Positions 13,366-26,500 of a stretch of 64,000 bases of DNA are shown here, one piece after another. Position 1 is the first letter of the stretch, and each line of letters starts with the position of its first letter. This DNA is from Monarcha castaneiventris obscurior (Eukaryota; Chordata; Aves; Passeriformes; Monarchidae): assembly GCA_026261815.1 (NCBI GenBank), contig JAMPIT010000258.1, positions 7,369,501-7,433,500 of the forward strand. Direction: 5' to 3'. The position numbers were made by a program, and so were the translations under genes. Under the pieces are notes generated by a model, which worked only from the letters and a program-made list of their open reading frames with translations, was not told the DNA's origin and ran no database searches.

Positions 13366-16300
13366 ATAACTAAATATGAGCATTTGTCTGAGCTGCCCAG
13401 GCTGGAGGCTCCATGCTCCTCTTGCAGTCAGTGCAAGAGCACTGGAAGCTCCAAAGGGTGCCTGGTCCCACTGACACCTGCTTGGCTCTCTGGAGGTGCT
13501 TGGCTCATTACTTAAATACTTAAAGCCGGGTGGGATGAATCCAAGATGCAGGAAGGCAGTTAGGTGCCTGATTCCTCCTTATCGTCTAAATCCCGTGGAT
13601 TCAAAAGGGACAGAGCTTTTTTTGAATATCTTCCTGGATGTGTTCCTGCCTAATCTTTTCCCTGCAGCCTCAGTACTTCTTTTGTCAGGCTTTGCTCTCC
13701 TGTGCTTTTCCAGGGAGCCAGAGGAGCTCTCCATTCCTCCGCCCGAGGCTACAAGTGACCTTTTTTTTCCATGTAACATTTGTTGCTACTGCTGACAAAG
13801 GAAGTGTCCCACCGGCTTGGCTCTGGGCTGCCTGACAGCCGGGACTGAGGCACAAACCTTGCCATTGTCAGTGCACGAAAGGGATTCAAGGTTTCTACCT
13901 CGAATGGGAGACGAGAGTTCTCCTTTGAATTTAGGATCTGAGTCACTCTGCCTGACCCAGATATGGCTGGGGGTTGCTCAGTCAGGCAGTGAAACTTTGC
14001 TTTTCTTCAGGGGAAGAGTTGTGTTGTGCCTGCCAGTGGTCACATCGGGCTGTCACCACTCAAGTTGAGTGTCACCGTGCTGGCACTCCAGCAGCTCATA
14101 TCTGCTGCACAAGTAGCATCCCCACTGAGGCTGTCACTGCTTCGTTTTGGCTGCTTGTTATTTCTTGCTGAATTAAGTAATGCTCTGGATTTTCTAAGGA
14201 CTGGTTCTTCCTCTCGCAGTCCTTCCTAGATGGAATAGATGCTTATTTTTTTCCTCTCCTCTTTACTGTTTGCATTCTGCATTTGTTGAGCTTCGGTTAG
14301 ACTCTGTCTCCATCCATAGAAAATGGAATGAAACCTCCTCCCTAGAAACCTTTGACCTTGTCTCTTTATAGAAATCTTGATTACCTTCAACGAGGCTGTC
14401 CGAAACCAGGCGATTTCACTGTTTTCTTTTCGTTAAGAGCTTGATATTTTTTTTGCCCTTCATGCAGAAGTAGTTTTCTTTGCTCATCTTTCCTTTTTTA
14501 CCTCTTTCCTTGTCTGAAACTGAAGTGGAAAAGAGGAGTGGAAGAGCCATAAACAGTGCAGAGAAAATGACAGACTGCTCTGTGTCACTGACTCTGCAGA
14601 ACAGGTCACCAGGCAGAGACACCAGCCTCCTATTGCCTATGCTCAGTGTTTTATGTTTTTTATTTGTCTCTACTGTGATGTATCTGATGTAGAGACATGC
14701 ATTTTTTTGACAATGACCAGCCAATAAGTCCACATTTGTCAAAGAGAAAATGAGATAATCATCGTGTGGCCTGGTATTACTGGGAGGGCAGATTAGATTT
14801 GCTCAAAAACGGTGGCATTTTATGGTTACTTTTATGCTCTGTAAATACAGGAAGAGACAGATTGAAGAGATTACTTTACAAAAAATTCCATTTCAAGTCA
14901 CTGGGGAAGCAGGTAACCTTCAGATCTGAGCTTTGCATAAGAATGCAGTGGAAGAGGGAGGATTTCTATTAACACTGCCAGCTTCTCAAAAAAACCCAAA
15001 ACAACACTGTCTGCTGCTCAACCTTTTCTCCCTGCTTGTTTTCTCCTTTCCACCCACCTTGTCCCCTGGCAGTGCCATTAGAGATGAGCCAGTGACTCGG
15101 GGCCATTCCTTAGCCGAGGCAAGTAGTCACAGTTCCATTGGCTCCAGCGGAGCAGGAACGATTTATGCTGGCTGAAGGATGGTCCCTCGGGGTTGGAGCC
15201 TTACCCAGAAGGGTTTTTCTGTCAGCAGTACTGGGATTTCTCTTTGGTTTTCTCTGGTGACAGAGATCGCTTGTAAAGTTTTCACCTGTATCCAGAGTTT
15301 GAGGTTGTTTGTGACTGTGGTATTAAAGCCTTTCAGAAGGGTTCTGAGCCAAAAGTTGGGTAAACTGGTTTAGGGAGACAGGTTGGCTTCTGACTGAAAA
15401 AATCTATGGATCTTTTAAAATAAACAAACAAACTAGATGGACCTTTTGTATTATCCAGATCATGTGCCATCTAATCAGGTTTTTATTCTCCTGTTTATGC
15501 TTAGCTTGTGGAAGAATGGAACTAATCTGCCACTTTTGTGACAGCATTTGAGGCAGGACTGTGGTTTTATGCAGGGCATAACCCAGTGCATCTCTTTTGT
15601 CTTTAGTAAGGAAACAAAGCAGCCACTGTAAAATGCTTTAATAATATTGATTGCTTTCATGCAAAACCAAGAAAGAGTCTATTGCATAGTAACTATTTAC
15701 ATATTTTTGGGCGACAGTTGAGTAGAAATAGGAACTTCTGGGTGCTTGTTAATCCAAGCATCAAAACTGGGTCCATCTTTGCACTTGAACTGTGCACCCA
15801 CATTGGACTATTTCAAGAGCAATAAATGAAATCGGAATGTGGTCCACCATGCTTCCTTGTACCCACCACAAAAATAAATCAAGGCAATTCGAATAAAATT
15901 GTTGTGTGTCAAGCTCAGATGTGTAGCAATCCAAATATCTACCAAACAACATGTTTATTTTAATTAAGATTCAAGGATGATCTTTGACCACTATTTTAAT
16001 TAGGTTTAAATGAAAACTAATTTTGTGTTCCATCTGTGACTCTGGTGCATTTATTTTTCCAGCTACTTCAGGTGATTGCCCATGTTCCCAGATTTGTCAT
16101 ATTTGACTTTTTAACCTTGTGAAATGAAGCACCAGATCCTTTGGCACCAATCACAAACCTGATGCAGGAAGCAACGTGAAATCCCAATCGTAGTTTGGCC
16201 TTCCTTTGGAGTCACAGAAACTCCAAGCAGTGAAATACTTGTTCTGTACTGGCTGAGCACACAGGGGAATCATGGATCTATTAAGGTCAATGGCACAATT

Positions 16301-18536
16301 ATCTTTTTGCCCACAATTTCATGCTTGGGGGAAATACTACTTACCTGAAAGGCCTGAGAGTGTTGAATAGACAGGACAGGCAGCTAAACCTGGGGAAGGG
16401 AACTGTGAGATTTAGCAGGCTCTTGTTTGGGCTGAAGGTCCATCAGCTGGGTCTGAGGAATCAGTGTTTCATCACAGACCTTCAGCCTCTCTCTTTCCAT
16501 TGAGGTTGTCTCACTGCAGAAGCAGTCTCTTGTTTGTGGTGGTGTCTGAGTACTCTGTTATCTGCACCTCCTTACAGAAACCACCTCTCTGCAGAGCTGG
16601 CTGTCCAAATATGAGATAAGTAGGAGATCTCATGAGAAGTCAGGTATTTATACCTGCTCTACCCTCTTCTGCTGTCTTCTGCTTTTCACATAACTCCTGG
16701 GCCCAGCTGTTGCTGTAGTAGATAACTTGTAAGGTTTGCATTGCTGTAACTCGGTGATCAGCTTGGTTCCCAAGTAAAAAGAGCCTTTTTTTTTTTTTTT
16801 CTTCAGTTGAGGAAATTTAACTTTGTGCAGGCTCTGCACACAAATAGAACAACTGCTGTTGAGCTTGTCAGCCCTGGCAGTGTCCTGTTGAGAGGCCTCC
16901 TGGTGTCAAGTGCACTTGCCTTCTCAATATGAAAAGGAATTTATATTTGTAATGAATATTCATACTAGAAAGACATGGGTGATCTGCAGATAAAACAAAG
17001 GTTTTTAGCCTCACAAAAGCAGTATTGTGAGAATTAGTATGGAGGGAATCTTAAATGGCACCATTCAGCCTATCTCATCACAGGAGCCAACGGGTGCAAT
17101 TCTGCCCAAATTGATGGAGTGGCTTTCATTTACCCCAACAGTGAATTTGTTACCTACCCAGCCAGACCTAATACTTTTTGACATGAACAGATGAGAGGAT
17201 CAGTCTATTAATGCAGAAGATTTAGTAGCTATTTGGTGAGTTTTTCCCATCTTTGACATTTCAGAAGGGAGCTTAATGATGCAGCAGTTTAGCACAAACA
17301 ACCTGACTGCACGGGGACATTTCTTTTCCTCTCTTTCTGCTGCCTTCTCCAGGCTTGGCATTCTCGGGGTGGATGACTTGGGACTGTAGGGTCCCTTTTC
17401 AAGTGCACCTACAGGCTTTGCTGCAGCTGTTAAGCTTCCTTTGTGAAGCAGGAGTTCTACAAGGGCACAGGTTAGTCAGTTTTTCGGAGCTTAAAATAAT
17501 CCTCTTTCCCTGGTTCCTCAGAAGATGTTGTGTTTAAAAAAAAATAAAATAAAAAAAAATTACACACTTTAATAGAAATACTTTTCCTTCATTAAATTAA
17601 ATCTCTAAAGCCCAATAGCATTTTCAGTGCTTATATGAAAATGCCAGTGGGGATTTGAGATTAAAAGCGGTATTTTTGTACAAGTCAATGAAGATCTCAA
17701 TAGGAAAGAACACTCTTCAAATATAAATTCCTCCAGTATCGAGAAAGACAGATTTTCTACTTAGGACCTTGATAATACTTCTCCCAACCTTGTTATGAAA
17801 TTCTGTTTTCACATATCTGATATAAGGCTGTTACACATTAGCTCTCCATTTAATGAAATCTTATTAATGGTGCCTTTTTTATTATAGAGATACACCAAGC
17901 TACTCAGATTTAATTCATGTTTAACAGTAAACATGAGGTACTGTGACCCATTTATATGCAGCTCAGGTTCTCTTTTTCTATCAAAAAAATGATTGAATGG
18001 CATATTAAAAATGGAACCAAAATATATCTATTATTGATTTATATTGGTATAATCTTGGACATATGTTGCCATGAAAGGCCACTTACATATGTGACCCACA
18101 GCTAGAGGAGTAGGAAAGGATTATAACCAAAAAAAAAAATTCTCGGGAAAGGTTTGTTGGTGGTTTGTTTTGGGATTTTTTTTCTCCCTCTTCTGATGTC
18201 TTCTATCCATTCAAGCAAGAAAAAAAACAACCCAAAAATCAACACCCTAAAAACATGAGATCTGCATTTTTGTAGATAAAATACTGAATGATCAAGGTGC
18301 AGATTTTGCTTTCCAGGTTGTTTTACAGGGAAGAGAAGAAACAGGCATAATTTGGCTTTCCTGATAAAAGCAAGGAGATGTAAAGATTTTATTTGATTCA
18401 GGGATCTCAAAGCAATGTATAAAACCAGATAATCATTACTAGTGCTTTCAAAATGGAGGAAAATAAACCAAGAGTTGTGAAAGCAGACATCAAAAAAAAA
18501 AAGTGGGGTGGGGATATACAGTCCCTATACCAATTT

Positions 18537-18652
18537 TCTTCATGGAATGGTCTGGGTTGGAAAGACCTAAAAGACCATCTCATTCCAGCCCCCTGCCATG
18601 GGCAGGGATGCCTTCCATTGGACCAGGTTGCTCAAAGCCTGTGGTCCCAGAA
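18537..18652 (-). mobile_element. CR1 LINE 3' fragment, minus orientation
   Basis: On the + strand this reads atggaatggtctgggttgga, then aagacctaaaagaccatctc, then ccccctgccatgggcaggga, then gaccaggttgctcaaagcct. That is the reverse complement of the most common bird CR1 3' region, so the element points to the minus strand with its 3' end at the left. It is cut off after ctcaaagcctgtggtccc. The long open frame at 18453-18866 runs through it and is not a gene. Confidence 0.87.
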
Positions 18653-20313
18653 AAAGCCCGAAACAAGGTTTAAAAAAAAACAGTTAAGGCAGTCAAGCAG
18701 AGTGAGCTCAAGGACAGTGCTTGGATTCTGTCCCTGTTTTCAGTTCACATCTTCTGTGAGCACTGGGAAGGGACTCTCACCCGGCCTCCCTCCTGAAGTT
18801 ACACAGACAAGTCAGGGGAGAGATGGGATAGGGAAACAATATTTTAACACACCCCCTGTAATTTAGGTTTTCCAAACTGTGTTCTAACTTTGAGCCTTCA
18901 GAGAATCCCAGCCTTCAGGCTTTAGGGATGGGAAGAGGTGCTTATGTCTTCATGCTGAACCTACTTTTCTTTGTCCCTAAGTCAATATTCACTGGATTAG
19001 CTGTTGAGCAAGAGCAACCATGATCCTGTAATCTTGTACTCAGGGTGTCAGTGTGGAAGGAGGGAAAGCAGGATTCTGGTTCATGAGCTATTTAATGCTA
19101 TGAACTTTGAAAAATAAAAAAAATTCTCCAGTCTAATATGTTTAGGATACTTTTGGAAGTGCAAATGTAGTTTCAGGTGTCTTCAGGCTAAAGAAGGGGT
19201 TTTTCCTGGAGCCTTTCCTGGTCCTGGGCAAGCCTTCTTAGCCTGTAAATGTTGAAAACTCTGGGATTGTTGCCACTACTTTTTTACCTCTATGATTTTT
19301 GTGGTGCTCTTCCCTTAGGTACAATTTGGAAATCTCTATTAAAACTAGCAGGAGAGGCAGAGGTATATGGATTTCTGGGAGCCTTGGCCAAAGGAAGAAC
19401 TCTGGTTGCCTATGGATACTGACATCTCCTGAACTAGGTGACAGCTGAATGCGGTTTTTGAAGATCTAAACTATGGACTTAAATGGGATTTAGGCTACTT
19501 TAGTGACTAAATCTGTTTGCGGATTTATTCCTGAATGTCTTTTGAAAGGTTAGTTATCAGTTTGGTGGAAGGGCAACAGAAAGAACACAGGATTTTTGAC
19601 TTCTCTCCTTATATTCAGACAGTGCTACATTATGTGTTTGATAGAGGACAATGACCTTCAGAAAGTTTTCCATTATTTTAGAAGCTTTCTCAAAACTGGG
19701 ACAGTGGTCTGGGCTCAGCCTTGACAACTTCTGAAAAGCCTCTCCAGGGTTCAGTCCTAAATATCATCAGTGTGGACATGTCTGGTTTGAAAGTTTAAAT
19801 TCTGCAATGATGAGAAAAATCTGCTTGAATTTAATGGCATGGAAGCTCTCTTTTTTCTTTCTGTGCCTTGCAAACGTGCAGGGCTGCAGTAAACCATTAA
19901 ACAAAACTGCTTAAATCCACTCTGCCTTTTGCATGTGCTCTGTATGGTAATAACTGTGCCTAATGGGAAGATAGCTTCCACAATTATTATAATCAATAGA
20001 TTGGGAATGCAAAGATAAAGCAAATTAGGACTAATCTGTTCTCTGTTTCTTCTAAATAATTTCATAAGCTGAGAAGACAGTGCAAGCTCTGACTTAGCTT
20101 TTCATTCAAATCGAGCTTTGTGTCACATCCTGCTAAGGACAGCAGGGTTGTGTCTTGTTTTTCCACTTGTCTGGAGTCTCTCTATTAATTTTTCTTTCAT
20201 CTGAAATGGCTCTAAATCTCTCAAATATTTTTGATAGGAGAACAGCATGGTTGGGTAACACAGCCTTCCTCAGAGGTCTGGGTAAGACCAGGAAAGGTCC
20301 CCCCCAGCCTGGT

Positions 20314-20341
20314 GGGGCCAGGGAGGTGTGGGGAGCTGGGG
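20314..20341 (+). other. G-quadruplex motif
   Basis: Four G runs, GGGG at 20314-20317, GGG at 20321-20323, GGGG at 20330-20333 and GGGG at 20338-20341, separated by loops of 3, 6 and 4 bases. This satisfies the usual G3+ with loops of 1 to 7 pattern on the + strand, which is the non-template strand of AGBL4. Confidence 0.65.
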
Positions 20342-22900
20342 TACAGGTGTTTAGCTGGTGATTGTGCCAACAACTCAGTGCTCTGTGCTGGATGAGCTGG
20401 TTAACCCATATTGCTTCAAGGATTCATCACTTGAATGGGCTCGAAATTGCTTTTCTCTTACTGACAAAGTGCTGCCTGAGAAATACCTTTTCTGTAGCCT
20501 GAGGGATATTTGGGAAGAATTATCAACTCCTGTACAACTGGGGGACACCTAGCACGAACTGGGATGTATCTGGTCATGTTGTGTTCACTGATCCTCAGCT
20601 GCACGAGGAACCCCAAGGTTGGCTGTTGGCTCTGAAGCCTACCTTTTGATAAAGGCAAGCAGTGCTGGATTCCAGCTCTGCTGAAGGTCATTAGCATTCT
20701 CCTGCTGTATTACATGCAGATTTTCTTGGCTCACAAGAATAGCATTACATGGAGTATGCATCCTGTATCAGCAAAAGAAATGCATGCATGCAGAGATATA
20801 GCCAAGGTTTATAGGCTTATTAGAACCTCTCCCTATTAGTCCTCTCCTCCACCTCCTCTGTCCTTATTTCCCACTGACATTCCCCCTGGCTGTGTTTTCC
20901 TTTCTTCACCCTTACGTACTTTCAACAGATTGGGGTGAGAAGGTTTGTTTTTACTTTAAATAACTTAAAATCAGTGGCAGAGTCTTTGATCTATCACCAC
21001 CCTGTATTGGCTGACCCTTGGGTGCACAGAGAGTATTTGGGAGTAAATATAAATTCAGTTATGTAGCCTTGGCTCAGGAATTCAAATGCCAGGTGGCAAA
21101 ATTCCTTACAGGGAGGGGATGTGGATGCAGTCCTCCCTCAAACAGGAAGGGCTGAACAGCCAAAATTGTATTAAATGACATAGGCATGCATGTTGAAATT
21201 CTCCCTGTACTTGTTCAGGACTTTTTGTACCAGAATATGTAAATGGAGCCCTGTTAGCACCAGGGTGGTATGGGATAATGTGAAGGATAGGGGCTTTGGG
21301 GAACATGGAAAAATGGATTAATCTTTTCCACTGCCCCTTTAATTAGTCTGGTTTTTCTATTTATATCAGGATGGGAGTGGGGTGGGGAAGCAGCACTGCT
21401 TCTGCAGGTATGGCAAGAGGCCTGCAGAGGAAACCCTGTTGGAAAGGATGAGAGAAGTCAATTTCAGCTGTAGGCCTTGGAGTGTGGTGACACAAAAGCA
21501 GGGGCAGTGGTAGCAGCAATTGGCTGGTTGGTTGCCAGCAGCCTGCACTAAAGGGGACACCACCACCATAACCCTGAGTGCTGTGGTCCTGCTAAAGCTG
21601 GGTGCATGGCAAAAGAACCTGGGTGATTCTGGAGACGTTTTCACTGCAACCATTTCTCCTTCACATTGAAAAGCTCAATGCAGCTCAAACCACCTTCGAT
21701 GCCGCCCTTCTGTCATTCCAAAATGCATCAAGTGAAGCAGAAATCAAGAGTAAGAAGCTTGGAGATGCCTTGCTGAATGCCAGGATGTTCTGAGGACAAT
21801 GACAAGGCAACTGAAAGCAGTACTCTATGATCCAGGGTCATCTTCTTCCAGGAATCTTTTTCTTTGGAGTAGTGTTCAAACTGCATTAGAAAGGTAGTGA
21901 GATGCACAGGTGCTGTGATGGTTGACATGGCCTGAAATGCTGGTGGACTCAATGAGGCAGGAAGGTCCTGGTGACCAGAGAAGTTACCTGCAGGTCATAG
22001 AAGTGATGTTCTTGCTTGTTTTGCTGTTTTTGTAGGCGTTGTAGGGCCTGTGCTGCTGGCACCTTTGGTGTTGGATGGATAAACAAACCCCACGTGAATT
22101 GCAAGTGGCAAAGTCCTGGGCTTTCCTTTGGCACCAAGTAGCTCCTCAAGTTCAAACCACTGAATTAAAGACAACTCAACAACGTGTCAATGCTGATGGA
22201 AGCAGTGATATCATTTCAGGCATCCCTCTGTGATGTCAACTGCTGTCTGAAATTTTTTATTTGCCTCTTAATTTTTTTTTTAAATATGCCCATTGTGCAC
22301 CCTGACTCACACTTTGTATTAATGAGAAATGTAAGGCTTTAAAAAAACAATTGCACTGTAGCCTCATTACTATGAAAAATCCATTATGTGGAAGCCATTT
22401 GTCAAAGCCAACTGTTTAGTTGCTGTAATTTACATATTTATCAAGTTTGATTGGAATGTAATGACTTTGACTTTCTTCATTTTTTTTAACCTTTCTAACC
22501 CTCTTTCCACAAAAAGGGTGTTTTGGTTTGTTTTATGGGAAAGGGCAAAACATAATTCAATTTACTTTGACTATCAAATATACGTATTAATGTTTTGAAT
22601 CATTTGAATATTTTTTTACATTCAGTTGTATTTCCATGCTTTTACATGGAAACTAATGTGAGGTCTTATCAATCCATGAAGTTTTTGTTTCTACCAAGGG
22701 ATCTATCTGGAAAATAGCACCAGACTCTCTAAATAAGGTAATGAGTGTCAAGATAGGCAGTTAATACTGGATCTCCATAATTCTTGTAGTTGAAGGCTCA
22801 GAGTGGATGGATTTCCAGTACAGTCACATGATTTATTATGGGTGATTAATTTGCATCTGATGCTGGGGATGTTGTGACACAGCCCCAACTGGAAGTATTG

Positions 22901-22952
22901 TATTATATATATATATATATATACATATATATATACACATATATATATATAC
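22901..22952. repeat. AT microsatellite
   Basis: About 52 bases of nearly pure AT dinucleotides interrupted by single C residues (tacatata, tacacata). It is self-complementary and could extrude a hairpin. Confidence 0.95.
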
Positions 22953-23454
22953 CGCAGGCTCTAGCCAGGAGGTTGCTGAGGACACTGATCCACACAAACA
23001 CCTTACACTCCACTGAGCTGTTAGAAGACAGGCAGAGGTGATGAGAAGTTGCTCCAGCAGCTGATACTGGGAGTTGTTAAAGTTAAGAAATGTGGCACTG
23101 CTTGTTTGCAACTGGCCTCAAGTGAAGAAATCTCTTCCCTGTGCTATGGAAAAGGCTGCAAGATGTGATTTGGTGGCTGCGAAAATGTCAGGTGAAGAGC
23201 AGGATGCCAGCTCTCATCTGAGCACTGGAACATGAGAATTGAAGAGATCTGTGGTTTGCCTGAGTGTAAAAGTTCATCTGGAGGGGTCAGTCAGTTCCTC
23301 TGGAGTAGTCTATGACCCAAGCAAAAGCTAGAACAATGTGTACAAAATTGAGTCATTTTAAAAAGTTATAAACGCCAAGGGAAGAGACAAGTGACAAATA
23401 GAATGAAATTCAGCAAAAAAAGAAATGCTGTCTGAATACCCAGGAAAATACCCT

Positions 23455-23565
23455 CAGGTTGAGAGAATGGAATAGCTTTCCACAGAAACTGGGTGCTGAC
23501 CAGATAAGGATAGTCTAGGTGAGCTAAAAGGTCCTTCCCAGATCAACCGTGAGAGGGAATACAGA
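23455..23565 (+). mobile_element. Diverged CR1-like LINE 3' fragment
   Basis: The words ggaatagctttccacagaaa, gggtgctgaccagataagga, tagtctaggtgagctaaaag and gtccttcccagatcaa follow the order of a CR1 3' end in + orientation (compare the family pattern tagatgatctaaaaggtcc). Similarity is patchy and the terminal octamer repeat is lost, so this is an old copy. The left boundary is uncertain. Confidence 0.5.
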
Positions 23566-26500
23566 TATTTTAGTGCCTAACTTTGAGAGCTAGTGAATAT
23601 CAAGCAGCAGGTGGCCAGCCACAAATATAACCTACGTGACAAAAAATTATCTGCTACAGAAGCTGCAGCATGCAGTTCGTCAGCCCCTTTTCTGTCCTCT
23701 GCTGCTTCACAGCATCTCCCACTTGACATTCCTATCTTTGACGTGTCCCATCCTTTAAATAAATGATGACTGAGAGTGATCCCCTTGAGCTTCAACTTGG
23801 AGCGTGTTTTTATTAATTTATTTCTCGCTGTGCTAGATTTCTCCCCCTCCACTTTTAAAGGCTCCTTTGACTTTAATTAAAATTCTCCATAGGCTTATTG
23901 CCTTGAGAGAGAGAGTGTGAGTGTGTATAAATTGGTTTTAACAGTTTGCTGACTAGATAGGTTTTACAAAGCTCACACAGCCTTCCAGTGTGTGTGTCTG
24001 TGCAGGCAACAAAATGTGTTTTCCCTTATGCCCTGTGCTGTATTGATTGACTGCACCTCTGGAATTTGTTGCTAACTAACGATGGGACAAAAAGGACAAT
24101 TAGGATCGGTGGACACTTGCATGCACACAAAGTTAATGTGGTGCTTTCAGGGAGCTTTGAGAAGGATCACGTCTGTGAGGAGCTGCTCTCTGTTGCAAGG
24201 CAGGGGACTGAAGTAGCAGGTTGGTTGGGGAAGGAGAAGGTTTTATGTGTCCAGGTGGATTTTAAACATCTTTGCCATAATTGTTTTTGCAACAGAGGGG
24301 AAAATGTCATAAGCAGCATCTGAATAAGACTGGCAGCTTGCTTAATTGTTGGCCCTTAGTGGGGATGGAAAGTGCCCTGCCTCCAGGCATCCATCTCACC
24401 ACTTTCCTTTGAAGGAAAGGACAAGGGTGTGACAGGACTTTCTCTGCCAGACTCTGGGATTTTTTGATACAGGTGCAATATTCTTAGTGCACTTCTGTCT
24501 GAGGTCATGTCTGTGACACTTGCTGGTGCCAGAGTCGGTCACAAGTGAATGGAGTGCACTCACCTAAGCAAAGCTGATTTAGGGCTGCTGCCTCCTCCCG
24601 AGCCACAGACTCCCTGACATCATGTCCCAGTGGTTAAAATCTGCAAAGAATCAATGAACAAAAGCAGGGGCCTGGCAGTGTGTCCAGGAGAGGTCACTCC
24701 ACTTCTTTTGTGCAAAGGGGGACCCTTTCCACCCCATCTTTGCCATCCTGCTTTTGTTAAGGACAGGTTTCTCATCCTGGTTTGAAGCCAATGTCTAACA
24801 CTACAGTAGAGAAGGATTTGCTCCTGGCTGGCTTAGGGTTGTGTGTACTTCAGCCCTGAGGGTAGACTGCATCCCCCACCTTTGCTGAAGTATTTCAAAA
24901 TTTGAATTTGGTGCGTAAGACCCTCCACAGAGCACCTTAAATTTTGGTGCTGTGTGTTCAGGTGGAAATTCTGATTTCAGGCAAGCTGTGAATAAGAAAA
25001 GAGAAGCTATTTGCTGGTGTCTATTTCTTGCCTTGTGGGCTCAAGCCTCTCTCCAGACAGTGCTGGTGCTTCCCAGAGAGGTCAGTGTCACGTTCTGAGG
25101 AGCATGGCTCTTCATGAATCTCATTTCAGCAGGTTGCTTTTTATTGACCGCTAGCTCAGCTACCGAGGAGCTCACAGTCATAGTTCAGTAAAGGCCAAAG
25201 CTTCCTGCAGAACACCCTGCACATCTTGCTTGGGATCACTGCTTTCAAGGGTTTGTACACTTTATTCTTCCTAACCCTGTCACTCCTTCTCCTTCTGCCC
25301 AGGGAGGGTCTGATGCAACACATAAATCAGAAAAATAATCATCTCCTGTGTCCTGTAATTGATCATGTCCCCATTTCTTTTCAATGAGTGTTTAGGAAGA
25401 ATAAGAGAGAGAGGGTTCATGTTGTTCAAGTCAGTGTCAAAAAGGTGGAACACAGGAGATTAATCGGTGACAATGTTGGTTGTGTTGCTTCACTGCTCCC
25501 CCAGGTTTGAGTCTTTAGCCCAGCAGGGTGAAACTTTGGTTGCTTTTCAATTTTTTTCCTCACAGAATGAGACCTGGCCCTACTTCAAACAAGGTACCTG
25601 AGTAGGTCTCCAGATTTGTCCACTATTTCATGCCTCCCCAACTCTTTTTTTTTTTCCCTAATTCTCCTCCTGCTATACTTTTTTGCTGTTTCTTGAGTGA
25701 ACAGTATGAGACCTAGCCCCAGTGAATAGAGGTTTCCTAGTTGCAGCTTCCCAGAAACATCTTTCCTGGTTTTTGCCTGTCATGTTGCAGCTTGTTCTTT
25801 CCCTGTTTTTTTATCCTTTGGCCTTGAGAAGTTAGGGATGCTGGACTCACATGTTCTGGAGTTGTGTCTCATGGCAGCTATAAATGTCATTTTCAGCACT
25901 GCCTTCCTTGGAAAAATCCATGATGAGCACAAAGATGTGGCTGTGCATCTCAAAGAAGCTAGAAGAGTTTTGAGAATAGCTGTACTGGGACTCTCAATTC
26001 TGTTCTGAAGTGCACATGGTTTTGCTCAATTTTTATATGGGAAAGTCTGAGCACTAAAGTTAATCACAGGCAAAGCCACAGCAAAAGTGGAAGAAAAAAA
26101 AAATAGATCAAAGGTGTCCTGGCTGCTTCTGTAACTGCTGGACTACTCTGTGAGGGGTTGGTAATTCCCTCTTCACTACCTTGGCTGAAATTCTGACAGA
26201 AATTAGTCTCTTATCTTTAGGTCCATGCATACTTACAGCAAACAAACATAGCTGTAGCCCTCTCCACTGGAGAGAGCTGATAGAGAATTGCTTTTTAACA
26301 GGTCCTAGCATCATCTTTTGAATCCTTGGATTTTAAAGACAAACCAAAAAATTACCCACGTAATGTAGTATTTCAGGTGGAAATGTCTTGCATCTGAGTA
26401 TTTTGGCTCTATCTCTTTGTAAAAAGCAAAGCTACTGGGATGGGGAGAGTTCTAGAGGGATGATGGGTCTGAACAGAGAGAGCAAGGAAGGTACCAGTTA

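Noticed and set aside
18453..18866. 137-codon open frame on the + strand
   Set aside because: It runs through a CR1 fragment in antisense orientation, so it is a transposon by-product.
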